Below the pieces are notes generated by a model. That model worked only from the letters and a program-made list of their open reading frames with translations. It made no database searches and was not told the origin of the DNA. Of a stretch of 20,265 bases of DNA, positions 1 through 6,226 are shown piece by piece. Both the position numbers and the translations under genes were made by a program. Source of the DNA: Cloacimonetes bacterium UBA6081 (GTDB lineage Bacteria > Cloacimonadota > Cloacimonadia > Cloacimonadales > Cloacimonadaceae); NCBI GenBank assembly GCA_002428685.1, contig DIXL01000009.1:64583-84847 (forward strand). The letters are read 5' to 3'. The stretch's first letter is position 1. Each line of letters starts with the position of its first letter.

Positions 1-28
1 AAGTTTGACACAACACTAGAGCAAGGTT

Positions 29-64
29 ATCCATTTTGTCCATGCAGTCCATTTCGTCCATAAA
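29..64. repeat. 9-base-period tandem repeat, four units
   Basis: The core (A/G)TCCAT starts at 29, 38, 47 and 56, exactly nine bases apart, each followed by three variable bases. It lies just downstream of the aminopeptidase stop codon. It has the same layout (six-base core plus three variable bases) as the ATCCGT-type arrays at 1441-1475 and 2750-2786, although the core sequence differs. I see no U-tract hairpin, so it is not an obvious terminator. Confidence 0.6.
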
Positions 65-69
65 AATGC

Positions 70-1341
70 TTATACAAAGTAATATTTCAGGACAGCAATC
101 AGATACTGGTGATCCAGGGTTCCGCCTGTTTCCCTGATGGAATGCATTGCCCAGATTGGATTGCCGATATCCACGGTGTGCATGCCCAATTGAGCGGCAA
201 CAATTGGGCCAATGGTGGTTCCACCTATCATATCGCTACGGATCAGAAATTTCTGGCAAGGCACTTTAGCAGTTTCGCACAAGCTCCAAAATCTTTGTGA
301 ACTTTCGGCTGAAGAGGCATAGCGGTAATTGGCATTTAGTTTAATAACCGGGCCTTTATTAAGATATGGAGAATAATCCGGGTCATATTTATCATCATAG
401 GAAGGATGGTAAGCATGTGCCATGTCTGCACTTATCAAAAAACTGTGGCGAATTGCCAGGTAAAAATCTTCCCTAATTTGGCTTTGGGTAAGACAGATGC
501 GCTCTAAAATTTCGGTAAGCAGCGAAGAGAAAGCCCCTTGAGGAGTTTGGCTGCTTATTTCCTCATGGTCAAAGAAAACTCCCACAGCGGTTGTTTCGGG
601 ATTATCTACTGTAATCAAGGCACTTAGAATGGCATGCGTCATAGCCAGATTATCCAGCCCCTGAGCAGTAACCAGCTCATCTGTTAAGCCCGTCAGCATG
701 GCAGGAATGGCATCATTTAAGTAAATATCTGTTTCGCCAATAGCTTCGGGTTTAATTTTCAGCTCCTTGGCAATGTGTTCCAGCAGAGGGTTGCCGCCTT
801 TATCATTAACGCCAATAATAGCTTGCAAGTGTTTCTGGTTATTATACTCAAAACCCTCGTTAATTTCGCGGTTCAGGTGTATGGCAGCGTTGGGTATGAT
901 GGCAATGGGCTTGGAGAGCTTGATAAATTCGCTTTGGAAGCCTTTTGGGGTTTTAACCATCACTTTTCCGGCAATCCGCAAATCACGATCGAGCCATGTA
1001 TTTATAATGGGATCGCCATAAACCTCTACTCCGCACCTGGTTACGCTTTTATCTGTCCTTATACAATGGGTTTTTAGCTTTAGAGATGGATAGTCAATAT
1101 GGCTGGCAGCGAGATTAAAACCCACTTTCGCCAGAGGTTTACGGCCCAGCACAAAAGCAATAATTGCTGTGTCCATGCGCCGGATATAGTATTTTCCACC
1201 CTTATGTAATTTAAAGGGTTTGTCTTCCTGGATGCAGCTAAATCCAGCTTTATCCAGGCGTTTCTGAATTTCCAGGCTGGCATGAAAGCGGCTGGCACTG
1301 TCGCTTAAAAAGCTAAGTAAGTCTTTGATAACGTTTTCCAT
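70..1341 (-). CDS. apeB: M18-family metallo-aminopeptidase
   Basis: Cytosolic dinuclear-zinc aminopeptidase that removes N-terminal residues (typically acidic or neutral) from peptides, as expected in a peptide-using organism. The M18 landmarks are present in order, numbered on the longest reading frame (429 aa, from 1359): ASHIDYPSLKLK at 85-96 with metal ligands H87 and D89, GLDN with D236, DHEE with E266 and E267, DMAHAYHP with D312, and a C-terminal block around IGGTTIGP (378-385) and MHSIRE with H406. The length is normal for the family. I choose the ATG at 1341 (the seventh codon) because GGAG lies six bases before it. The ATG at 1359 has no Shine-Dalgarno and would sit almost on the predicted transcription start. 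It is a single gene with its own likely promoter and repeat-rich DNA on both sides. The family call is firm, the substrate preference is inferred. Confidence 0.93.
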   Translation of the reverse strand: MENVIKDLLSFLSDSASRFHASLEIQKRLDKAGFSCIQEDKPFKLHKGGKYYIRRMDTAIIAFVLGRKPLAKVGFNLAASHIDYPSLKLKTHCIRTDKSVTRCGVEVYGDPIINTWLDRDLRIAGKVMVKTPKGFQSEFIKLSKPIAIIPNAAIHLNREINEGFEYNNQKHLQAIIGVNDKGGNPLLEHIAKELKIKPEAIGETDIYLNDAIPAMLTGLTDELVTAQGLDNLAMTHAILSALITVDNPETTAVGVFFDHEEISSQTPQGAFSSLLTEILERICLTQSQIREDFYLAIRHSFLISADMAHAYHPSYDDKYDPDYSPYLNKGPVIKLNANYRYASSAESSQRFWSLCETAKVPCQKFLIRSDMIGGTTIGPIVAAQLGMHTVDIGNPIWAMHSIRETGGTLDHQYLIAVLKYYFV

Positions 1342-1371
1342 GATGTTCTCCATCTCCATTTACTTAATGCT

Positions 1372-1399
1372 ATGATTTTCAAAGTGCGATTTATGTCAA
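1372..1399 (-). promoter_or_regulatory. Possible sigma-70-type promoter for the aminopeptidase gene
   Basis: Reading leftward there is a perfect TTGACA (1399-1394), a 16-base spacer, then AATCAT (1377-1372), which matches TATAAT at four of six positions. Transcription would begin near 1365. That leaves about 24 bases before the ATG at 1341 and almost none before the ATG at 1359. Placement fits, but the -10 box is weak and the call rests on consensus alone. Confidence 0.4.
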
Positions 1400-1437
1400 T
1401 TGTAAAGGTGTTCTGTCTTGCACACATTTTTTATAGG

Positions 1438-1761
1438 GACACGGATTGGGCGGTTTTAACGGATTCACACGGATTTATTTTTAAGGCACATAGATAACGC
1501 AGACTTCGCAGATTTGCTAAGAGCCAGTCAAGTTACTTACATCGCAAAATCATACTGTCTTTCCCGCGGAAGCGGGAATCCAGCACTGAAAAACCCCATT
1601 AGGGGTGACACATTTAAATTGTTGATACTCATAAGTATATCTGTTGTTCGGACAAAGCTTTTTTATTGGCTGGATTCCCGCCTCCGCGGGAACGACAATA
1701 TCAGAGTAGGTTTGATGAGGCACCAATCTTTAATCAGCGAAATCTGCGCAATCTGCGTGCC
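1438..1761. repeat. Palindromic short-period repeat locus (left copy), interrupted by a MITE-like element
   Basis: This fills most of the gene-free stretch 1360-1816. ACGGATT recurs at 1441, 1459 and 1469, roughly nine bases apart. A segment at 1485-1518 (GGCAC, then AGAT, CGCAGA, TTCGCAGATT) is the imperfect reverse complement of 1729-1761, which reads ATCAGCGAAATCTGCGCAAT and on to TGCGTGCC. The 29 bases at 1733-1761 match 2708-2736 at 26 positions, so this is the same family as the locus at 2594-2786. The 140-base element 1557-1696 lies between the two arms. The outer right-hand ATCCGT arm seen at the other locus is missing here. No protein is supported in the interval. Confidence 0.6.
1557..1696. 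mobile_element. MITE-like element with 28-base terminal inverted repeats
   Basis: The left arm 1557-1584 and the right arm 1669-1696 are inverted copies matching at 26 of 28 positions. Each arm carries its own hairpin, TTCCCGC-GGAA-GCGGGAA (1561-1578) and TTCCCGC-CTCC-GCGGGAA (1675-1692). The interior holds CCCCATTAGGGG, then TGACA and AT-rich sequence, with no reading frame. The right arm recurs identically at 3066-3093. The arms resemble the general ATTCCC-N8-GGGAAT layout known from neisserial dRS3 repeats, but I do not claim common descent. No convincing target-site duplication is visible. I infer a small non-autonomous element mobilised by an enzyme encoded elsewhere. Confidence 0.65.
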
Positions 1762-1767
1762 ACCAAT

Positions 1768-1798
1768 AAAAAAACCCCGGAGGGTAAATTCTCCGGGG
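1768..1798 (-). terminator. Rho-independent terminator of the two-gene cassette
   Basis: Read leftward, CCCCGGAG (1798-1791), an eight-base loop and CTCCGGGG (1782-1775) form a perfect eight-base-pair stem, followed by a run of seven T (1774-1768). It sits 18 bases after the stop codon of the 53-residue gene, as expected for the end of a short transcript. It is the clearest intrinsic terminator in the window. Confidence 0.9.
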
Positions 1799-1816
1799 CG
1801 AGGTTTTGCAGCAGGT

Positions 1817-1978
1817 TTACAGTAGCTGTAAGTCGATTTCGTCGAACAGCATTTCCAACAGGGTGCCGACTACGAACTCAAAGAAGATTTGCTCGTTTTG
1901 TTCGTTAATCAGCGGGATATTTACCAGGCGGTTGATGCGGGTGGCCAGTTCCTTGGTCAGTTTTTGCGTTTCATTCAT
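1817..1978 (-). CDS. Small hypothetical protein, 53 residues
   Basis: I do not recognise this protein. It begins MNETQKLTKELATRINRLVN and ends DEIDLQLL. It is mostly helical in character, with a charged N-terminal third, a hydrophobic centre (IFFEFVVGTLLEMLF, about 31-45) and an acidic tail. Three things make it a real gene despite its size: an excellent AAGGAG seven bases before the ATG, a gap of only ten bases after the upstream gene, and a perfect terminator 18 bases beyond the stop. It is therefore almost certainly co-transcribed with the 150-residue protein at 1989-2441, and the two may act together. The hydrophobic stretch contains E and D, so it looks more like an amphipathic packing helix than a membrane segment. 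No function is assigned. Confidence 0.75.
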   Translation of the reverse strand: MNETQKLTKELATRINRLVNIPLINEQNEQIFFEFVVGTLLEMLFDEIDLQLL

Positions 1979-1988
1979 TTTGAGCTCC

Positions 1989-2441
1989 TTACATATTGGT
2001 GATTAGTTCATCTGCATCGGCTACAGCTTGCAAATAGCCATTTTCCACTGCAACGGCGATGCTGAGGATGTCTTCGCCTACGGTTTGCAGATCGGAATAG
2101 GTAACGGTGGTCAGATCGATGTGTCCGCTATCCAGTTTGCTGAACAGGAACAGCATCTTCATCCAGATGGCAAAAGAAGTGGGGGGCAGCTTGCCTTTGG
2201 GGATGTTTACGGCATTGCGTTGGCTATAAGTAACCATTTCTTCTTTGTAGCCGCTGGATACCTCTTCCCAAACGGATGCCAGGTTTGTGGCAATGGCACC
2301 AATTCGGGTGTTGTTTTCAGTTAAGCGGGGGCTTACATACTTGCGGCCGATACAAACTGTGTCCTCACGGTAAGAACCGAAGGTCATTTCGTCAATCGTG
2401 CCGGAGTAGGTTTGGATTCCATACTTGAATGTAACTTTCAT
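1989..2441 (-). CDS. Hypothetical protein, 150 residues, first gene of a two-gene cassette
   Basis: I cannot place this protein in a known family with confidence. The start is the ATG at 2441 (MKVTFKYGIQTYSG), preceded by AGGAG at seven bases. The open frame runs on to 2528 but that part has no initiation signal. It has no signal peptide, membrane segment or obvious catalytic motif. The N-terminal 50 residues look beta-rich with conserved-looking blocks (GTIDEMTFGSYRED, IGRKYVSP, LTENN). Then come a mixed alpha region (ASVWEEVSSGYKEEMVTYSQ) and a helical C-terminus (LSIAVAVENGYLQAVADADE). The general order (short beta start, RKYVSP-like turn, Trp-containing helix, tyrosine-rich motif) faintly recalls DUF6266-type proteins; that is a weak impression only. 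It is followed ten bases later by the 53-aa gene, and the pair is bracketed by repeat loci. Confidence 0.8.
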   Translation of the reverse strand: MKVTFKYGIQTYSGTIDEMTFGSYREDTVCIGRKYVSPRLTENNTRIGAIATNLASVWEEVSSGYKEEMVTYSQRNAVNIPKGKLPPTSFAIWMKMLFLFSKLDSGHIDLTTVTYSDLQTVGEDILSIAVAVENGYLQAVADADELITNM

Positions 2442-2536
2442 TTTTGTCTCCTGGTTATTTTTTTTAGGCGTTTCCGGAAAACTTGCCTTCACTGGGGAGG
2501 TGGAGACGCAGACAAAAATGGGAGACAAAAACGAAT

Positions 2537-2565
2537 TTTATTTTTTGCTGCCGGTCGATTTTCAA
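2537..2565 (-). promoter_or_regulatory. Weak candidate promoter for the two-gene cassette
   Basis: Reading leftward, TTGAAA (2565-2560), a 17-base spacer and AATAAA (2542-2537) give five of six and four of six consensus matches. It would produce a leader of about 90 bases before the ATG at 2441. That leader contains the ten-base palindrome TTTCCGGAAA (2471-2480) and an inverted copy of the gene's own ribosome-binding region at 2521-2533. The local AT-richness makes a chance match possible. Confidence 0.3.
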
Positions 2566-2593
2566 AGCTGGAATACACAGTAAAACAATATGA

Positions 2594-2786
2594 ACACGGA
2601 TTTGACGGATTAAACTGATGGACACAGATGTATTAGTTTTAACCACAGAAACACCGATCTTAAAAAAAATGTTAAGCTCACAGATTTCACAGATTTACTA
2701 ATCTTAAATCAGCGAAATCTGTGTTATCTGCGTGCCTCTTAATAAATGAAATCCGTGTTAATCCGTTTAATCCGTCAAATCCGTGT
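2594..2786. repeat. Palindromic short-period repeat locus (right copy), complete
   Basis: The outer arms are a perfect 22-base inverted repeat (2594-2615 and 2765-2786) of the ACACGGATTTGACGG type. Inside lies a second perfect inverted pair, CACAGATTTC (2679-2688) and GAAATCTGTG (2714-2723). From 2750 the right arm is an array with core AATCCGT every nine to ten bases (about 2750, 2760, 2769, 2778). The segment 2708-2736 matches 1733-1761 at 26 of 29 positions. This is the intact version of the architecture at 1438-1761. It occupies much of the gene-free stretch 2442-3156. No protein is encoded. Confidence 0.65.
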
Positions 2787-2880
2787 AACCGTTATTTTGG
2801 GTGGTATGCCTCCTCTTTTCAAAGTTCTTGACATGATTTGGCTATAAATCACCCCTGCACGGCATGAGAAAATGGCGAAT

Positions 2881-3014
2881 AGGAGATTGTTATGATAACC
2901 GAAAAACTAATTCCCTAACTTATGGATTCAATTAAGGAATACTGGGATTTACCAGCTTTAACAGATTACCCTGGAACAGCCCTCACTTATGAATCCCCAA
3001 GGGGTGACATATAA
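2881..3014 (+). pseudogene. Possible remnant of a rightward gene start, cut by a repeat element
   Basis: This is the only hint of rightward coding in the window. AGGAG (2881-2885) stands six bases before ATG (2892), but the frame stops after eight codons. A second ATG at 2922 opens a 30-codon frame (MDSIKEYWDLPALTDYPG...) that ends at 3014, inside the MITE-like copy beginning near 2992. The repeat therefore supplies its last codons and the stop. One reading is a gene 5' end truncated by element insertion; chance is equally possible. I do not recognise a family. Confidence 0.2.
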
Positions 3015-3093
3015 TATGTTGGTATATAATCAATTATGCGTTGTTCTCTCAGAACTGATTTAGGAGCTGGATTCCCGCCTCCGCGGGAACGAC
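2992..3093. mobile_element. Partial second copy of the MITE-like element
   Basis: The 28-base arm at 3066-3093 is identical to 1669-1696. The interior starts with CCCCAAGGGG and TGACAT, matching CCCCATTAGGGG and TGACACAT of the complete copy, at nearly the same distance from the arm (71 versus 75 bases). The intervening AT-rich sequence has drifted. No intact left arm is visible; ACTGGGATTTACCAGC at 2941 is only a faint candidate. It lies about 63 bases beyond the response regulator stop codon and could serve as an RNA hairpin there, but it lacks a U-tract. Confidence 0.55.
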
Positions 3094-3156
3094 AAACAAT
3101 CTCTCTTCAAAGCTCGTTTGGGCACTAATGACTTCTGGCTTTTCCGAAAATATCTT

Positions 3157-3786
3157 TTACTTATTCTTCTTTAAATTTTCTATCTGTGGTTTTACATGTG
3201 TGTGATAGCAATCCGGGCAGATGGAATGCGAAAACATAGTATCAGTGTGTTCCGAAATATAAACTTCCACTTCCTGCCAGTAGTTTTTGTCGGTGCGCAC
3301 TTTTTTGCAATAGGAACAGATGGGCAGCAGCTTTTCCAAAGAAGAAATCTTTAAAGCTGCGTCTTCCAGGGCCTGGCGCGAATGCTCCAGGCGTAAAGCA
3401 GATTTCACCCTGAGCACCAGTTCCAAATTGGTAAAGGGTTTGCTGATAAAATCCATTGCACCCAAATCAAAGGAACGTTTCAGGGGTTCCAAATTTTCAT
3501 CCAGCGACACTGCCGTAATCATAATAACCGGAATATGCTCCAGAGTGGAATCCCGTTTAATCCATTCCAACACTTCATAGCCGCTGTAGCCTGGCATCAT
3601 AATATCCAACAGAAGCAAATCGGGACAGTTATGTCGTAAATCAGCCAACATCAGTTTTCCGGAGGTAAAAGTGCGGATATTGGTAAAGCCATCCTGTTTT
3701 AGCACTGTGTTAATCAGCTTCAGGTTCGTTTCATCGTCATCAGCGATAAATATCAGCATTTTTTTTAAGACGTTATCTTTGAACAT
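3157..3786 (-). CDS. Response regulator: receiver domain plus C-terminal Cys4 module
   Basis: Cytosolic two-component signalling protein with no DNA-binding output domain. Residues 10-130 form a CheY-like receiver with the acidic pocket D16-D18, phosphoacceptor D61 in LLLLDIMMPG, T91 and K116 in SKPF. A helical linker (about 130-153) leads to a compact module, LPICSYCKKVRTDKNYW to HSICPDCY, with C157, C160, C190 and C193 placed like zinc ligands. I know this module from the C-termini of many sensory proteins (consensus resembling LPICxxCKKIRDDxGYW and FSHGICPxC), where its function is not settled. The gene begins six bases after the ctpA-like stop and probably ends the long operon. No intact histidine kinase lies beside it, so its partner must be elsewhere. 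The longest start is kept because the internal Met10 has no Shine-Dalgarno. Confidence 0.88.
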   Translation of the reverse strand: MFKDNVLKKMLIFIADDDETNLKLINTVLKQDGFTNIRTFTSGKLMLADLRHNCPDLLLLDIMMPGYSGYEVLEWIKRDSTLEHIPVIMITAVSLDENLEPLKRSFDLGAMDFISKPFTNLELVLRVKSALRLEHSRQALEDAALKISSLEKLLPICSYCKKVRTDKNYWQEVEVYISEHTDTMFSHSICPDCYHTHVKPQIENLKKNK

Positions 3787-3792
3787 AGCTCT

Positions 3793-5388
3793 TTACTTTT
3801 CCTTTGTTTTTTGGGCTTCGGCATAATCAAACATAGCTTTCAGGGTTTTGAAGCGGTCGAACATTTCCAAAGCCTGAAGAAGCTGCTTATCTTGCGTGAT
3901 GGTAACTTTGTAGGCTTCCGAATCGCCTTTCACTTTGCGGACAAGTTCACTCTTTATGGTATTGCGAATGTAGGCGGAAGTGCTATCCAAATCGGCTTGA
4001 GTATATTTAATGTCTTGTTTAGAGGCATAGGACAAAAAGTCGTTGTAGATTTTGTCGGTTATTTCAAAATTTTCCATCTGACGATTGTGATCCACCAGAT
4101 ATTCCACGGCAAAATTAAAAAACACGTTCTTGCGGCGAAGTTCTGCTCCGAACATGGTTAAGAAATCGCTTTCCGCAATAATATCGGGCTGAATTCCACC
4201 CCCGCCATAGACCTTGCGGTTATTGGCGGTATAATAAACCTGTTTGTGGTTTTTGTCGTCTTCCTTTTTGAGATCATCGGGGCTAAGTTGCTGACCTTTA
4301 AGCAGTTTATCGTTACTCATTTTATGGATGCAACGCCCGCTTTTTATGTAGTAATACGAAGTTGTAATTTTTATGCCGTTACCGTTGGAAAGGGGAATTA
4401 GCTGTTGCACGCTGCCTTTGCCAAAGGTGTTTTTTCCCATTACAAGGCCTTTATCCCAATCCTGCAGGCTGCCTGCAAAGATTTCGGAAGCACTGGCGGA
4501 AGCTTCATTTACCAGCACTATGATGGGGTAATTGCGCTCTTTGGTGGTGAAGCGGGTGTAAAGCTGTTTGTTTTCGGTGCGTCCTTTTGTTTCCACCACC
4601 AGGCGATTCTGACCTATAAATTCGTTTACAGTGTCCACTGCCTGATCCAAAAGGCCACCGGGATTGAAGCGTAAATCGATAATCAAGCCGGTAATGCCTT
4701 CCGCTTCCAGGCTTGCAAGGGCAGTGCGCAGCTCTGTAACGGTGTTTTCATTAAACTGAGAGATGCGCAGATATCCGGTGCCATTATCAAGCTTGAAACT
4801 ATAGGGCACGCTTTTAATTTTGATGGTTTCACGCACGATATCAAAAACCAGCGGTTCTGCCACTCCGGGACGGCCAATGGTGATCTCCACGCGTGAACCA
4901 ACGTCCCCACGCATACGTTTGATGGCTTCGTCGGTGGAAAGCCCCACAACAGATTCGCCATTCACTTTGATAATCTTATCGCCGGCGGTAATGCCCATGC
5001 GATAGGCTGGAGTCCCTTCTATAGGCGAAACCACGGTGATATAATCACCAATTTTATCTATCTGAATCCCCAGCCCGCCAAAGGCACCTTTGGTGGAAGT
5101 GGTGAAATCCTTGAATTCATCTGCGGTAAAGTAATTGGTGTGCGGATCGGTAGATCCAAGCATACCCTGAATGGCTGCCTTAATCAGTTCTTCATCGGAA
5201 AGATCGGTTACATAGAACTGTTTCAGTTTTTGCAGGACTTCGCTAAATAACTGCACCTGAGAATAAAGGTTGGTGCTTTGAGGACGGTTTTGGGCATAAG
5301 CATTGGTTGCCATTACAAGCAATAATGCACTAAACACCCAAATGCTGATTATCGAGATCAGCGCAAGCTTCTGTTTGGGTCTAATCAT
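3793..5388 (-). CDS. ctpA: C-terminal processing peptidase, S41A family (CtpA/Prc-like)
   Basis: Envelope protease that cleaves proteins near their C-termini. A hydrophobic N-terminal segment (about 8-27) ending in NAYAQ fits a Sec signal peptide or membrane anchor, placing the enzyme outside the inner membrane. A PDZ domain follows (about 100-175: GGLGIQID, PAYRMGITAGDKIIKVNG). The S41 core contains IIDLRFNPGG (237-245), NEASASASEI and GKNTFGKGSVQ. Aligned by spacing with E. coli Tsp Ser430/Asp441/Lys455, the catalytic set is S299, D310 and K324. The C-terminal 130 residues are charged and helical. The ATG overlaps the end of tmk by eight bases and has AGGAG upstream. At 531 aa it is somewhat longer than minimal CtpA, with a processing-insert-like stretch around 352-395. 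Natural substrates cannot be deduced. Confidence 0.92.
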   Translation of the reverse strand: MIRPKQKLALISIISIWVFSALLLVMATNAYAQNRPQSTNLYSQVQLFSEVLQKLKQFYVTDLSDEELIKAAIQGMLGSTDPHTNYFTADEFKDFTTSTKGAFGGLGIQIDKIGDYITVVSPIEGTPAYRMGITAGDKIIKVNGESVVGLSTDEAIKRMRGDVGSRVEITIGRPGVAEPLVFDIVRETIKIKSVPYSFKLDNGTGYLRISQFNENTVTELRTALASLEAEGITGLIIDLRFNPGGLLDQAVDTVNEFIGQNRLVVETKGRTENKQLYTRFTTKERNYPIIVLVNEASASASEIFAGSLQDWDKGLVMGKNTFGKGSVQQLIPLSNGNGIKITTSYYYIKSGRCIHKMSNDKLLKGQQLSPDDLKKEDDKNHKQVYYTANNRKVYGGGGIQPDIIAESDFLTMFGAELRRKNVFFNFAVEYLVDHNRQMENFEITDKIYNDFLSYASKQDIKYTQADLDSTSAYIRNTIKSELVRKVKGDSEAYKVTITQDKQLLQALEMFDRFKTLKAMFDYAEAQKTKEK

Positions 5389-6226
5389 TTCCTTCTCCTA
5401 TAAGGGGTTGCAAGGCAGAAACAATCCGTTGGTGTATTTCCTCCGGGGTTTTATCGCCATCCAGAACCACATATCTGGAGGGGCATTTGTTGGCAATAGA
5501 TAAAAATTGCTGACGCACCCGCTGATGAAATTCCACAGCTTCTTTTTCCAAACGGTCCAAAGTGCGGTGTTTGATGCGTGCCAGGCCTTTTTCCACACTC
5601 AGGTCTATCAAAAAAGTGATATCTGGGATGTGCCCAGATGTGGCAAATTTGGTTAAAGTATCAATTAGGTTTTCGTCCAAATCTCTGGCTGCTCCCTGAT
5701 AGGCATAGGTGGAATCGAAATAGCGGTCACAGATCACGTTTATGCCAGATTCCAGGGCTGGAATTATTAGCTCGGAAGTATGTTGCGCACGGCTGGCACA
5801 ATATAACAGCAATTCAGTTTCCGGGCTCATTTCGGCATATTCAGGGTTTAGCAAGATGCTGCGGATGGCTTCGGAAATAATTGTGCCTCCAGGCTCACGC
5901 GTGGTTAGATATGGTAAGCCTTTAATCTTGAGAGCATTGACCAATAACTGAACCTGAGTGCTTTTACCGCTACCTTCAATGCCTTCAAAGGTGATGAAGA
6001 GGCCCCGGGGGGTGAGAGCTTCGCTGTGAGAGCTTTGCAGTGAGAGCTTCGCAGTGAGACCTTTGGAGTGAGAGCTTTCGGCAGTGAGTATCTCACTGTG
6101 CGTAGCACTCTCACTGTGTAAACTCTCACTGTGCGTAGCACTCTCACTGTGTAAACTCTCACTGTGCGTAGCACTCTCACTACGACAGCTCTCACTGCGA
6201 CAGCTCTCACTAAATAATCGTATCAT
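5381..6226 (-). CDS. tmk: Thymidylate kinase with a repeat-encoded N-terminal extension
   Basis: Phosphorylates dTMP to dTDP with ATP in the cytosol. Residues 76-281 are an ordinary TMK: P-loop GIEGSGKST (82-90), TREPGG (109-114), DRYFDSTYAYQG (167-178) and an Arg-rich LID region (217-236). Roughly 70 unusual residues precede it, with SESATH and SESLH alternating and then a less regular part. They are encoded by the heptamer array at 6012-6210. The family normally begins almost directly at the FITFEGIEG strand. No ATG, GTG or TTG occurs in frame between the ATG at 6226 and that strand, so either the extension is translated or a non-standard codon is used. The bases flanking the array (encoding MIRLF before it and LFITFEG after it) suggest an in-frame insertion after codon five. 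The start overlaps the end of nadB by 17 bases. Confidence 0.93.
   Translation of the reverse strand: MIRLFSESCRSESCRSESATHSESLHSESATHSESLHSESATHSEILTAESSHSKGLTAKLSLQSSHSEALTPRGLFITFEGIEGSGKSTQVQLLVNALKIKGLPYLTTREPGGTIISEAIRSILLNPEYAEMSPETELLLYCASRAQHTSELIIPALESGINVICDRYFDSTYAYQGAARDLDENLIDTLTKFATSGHIPDITFLIDLSVEKGLARIKHRTLDRLEKEAVEFHQRVRQQFLSIANKCPSRYVVLDGDKTPEEIHQRIVSALQPLIGEGND
6012..6210. repeat. Orientation-switching heptamer array inside the tmk 5' coding region
   Basis: On the plus strand GTGAG(AG) begins at 6012, 6026, 6040, 6054, 6068 and 6084, mostly 14 bases apart. After a perfect hairpin, CAGTGAG-TAT-CTCACTG (6082-6098), the complement CTCTCAC begins at about 6090, 6108, 6123, 6141, 6156, 6174, 6189 and 6204, with spacings of 15 and 18. 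The right half therefore preserves reading frame (a 33-base super-repeat encoding SESATH-SESLH) and the left half does not. The two halves are complementary and could fold into a long stem in DNA or mRNA. The array boundary falls exactly at the nadB stop codon, whose last two bases (AG) are the start of the first repeat unit. Confidence 0.9.

Noticed and set aside
2594..2786. CRISPR array
   Set aside because: The repeated units are 9-10 bases long with three-base variable parts and an overall palindromic layout; there are no 25-35-base repeats with unique spacers.
2828..2849. TTGACA followed by TATAAAT on the plus strand as a promoter
   Set aside because: The two boxes are only nine bases apart, far from the 16-18 needed, and no acceptable -10 lies at the right distance.
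3066..3093. Intrinsic terminator for the long operon
   Set aside because: The hairpin is the arm of the MITE-like repeat and has no U-tract; no other terminator is visible after 3157.
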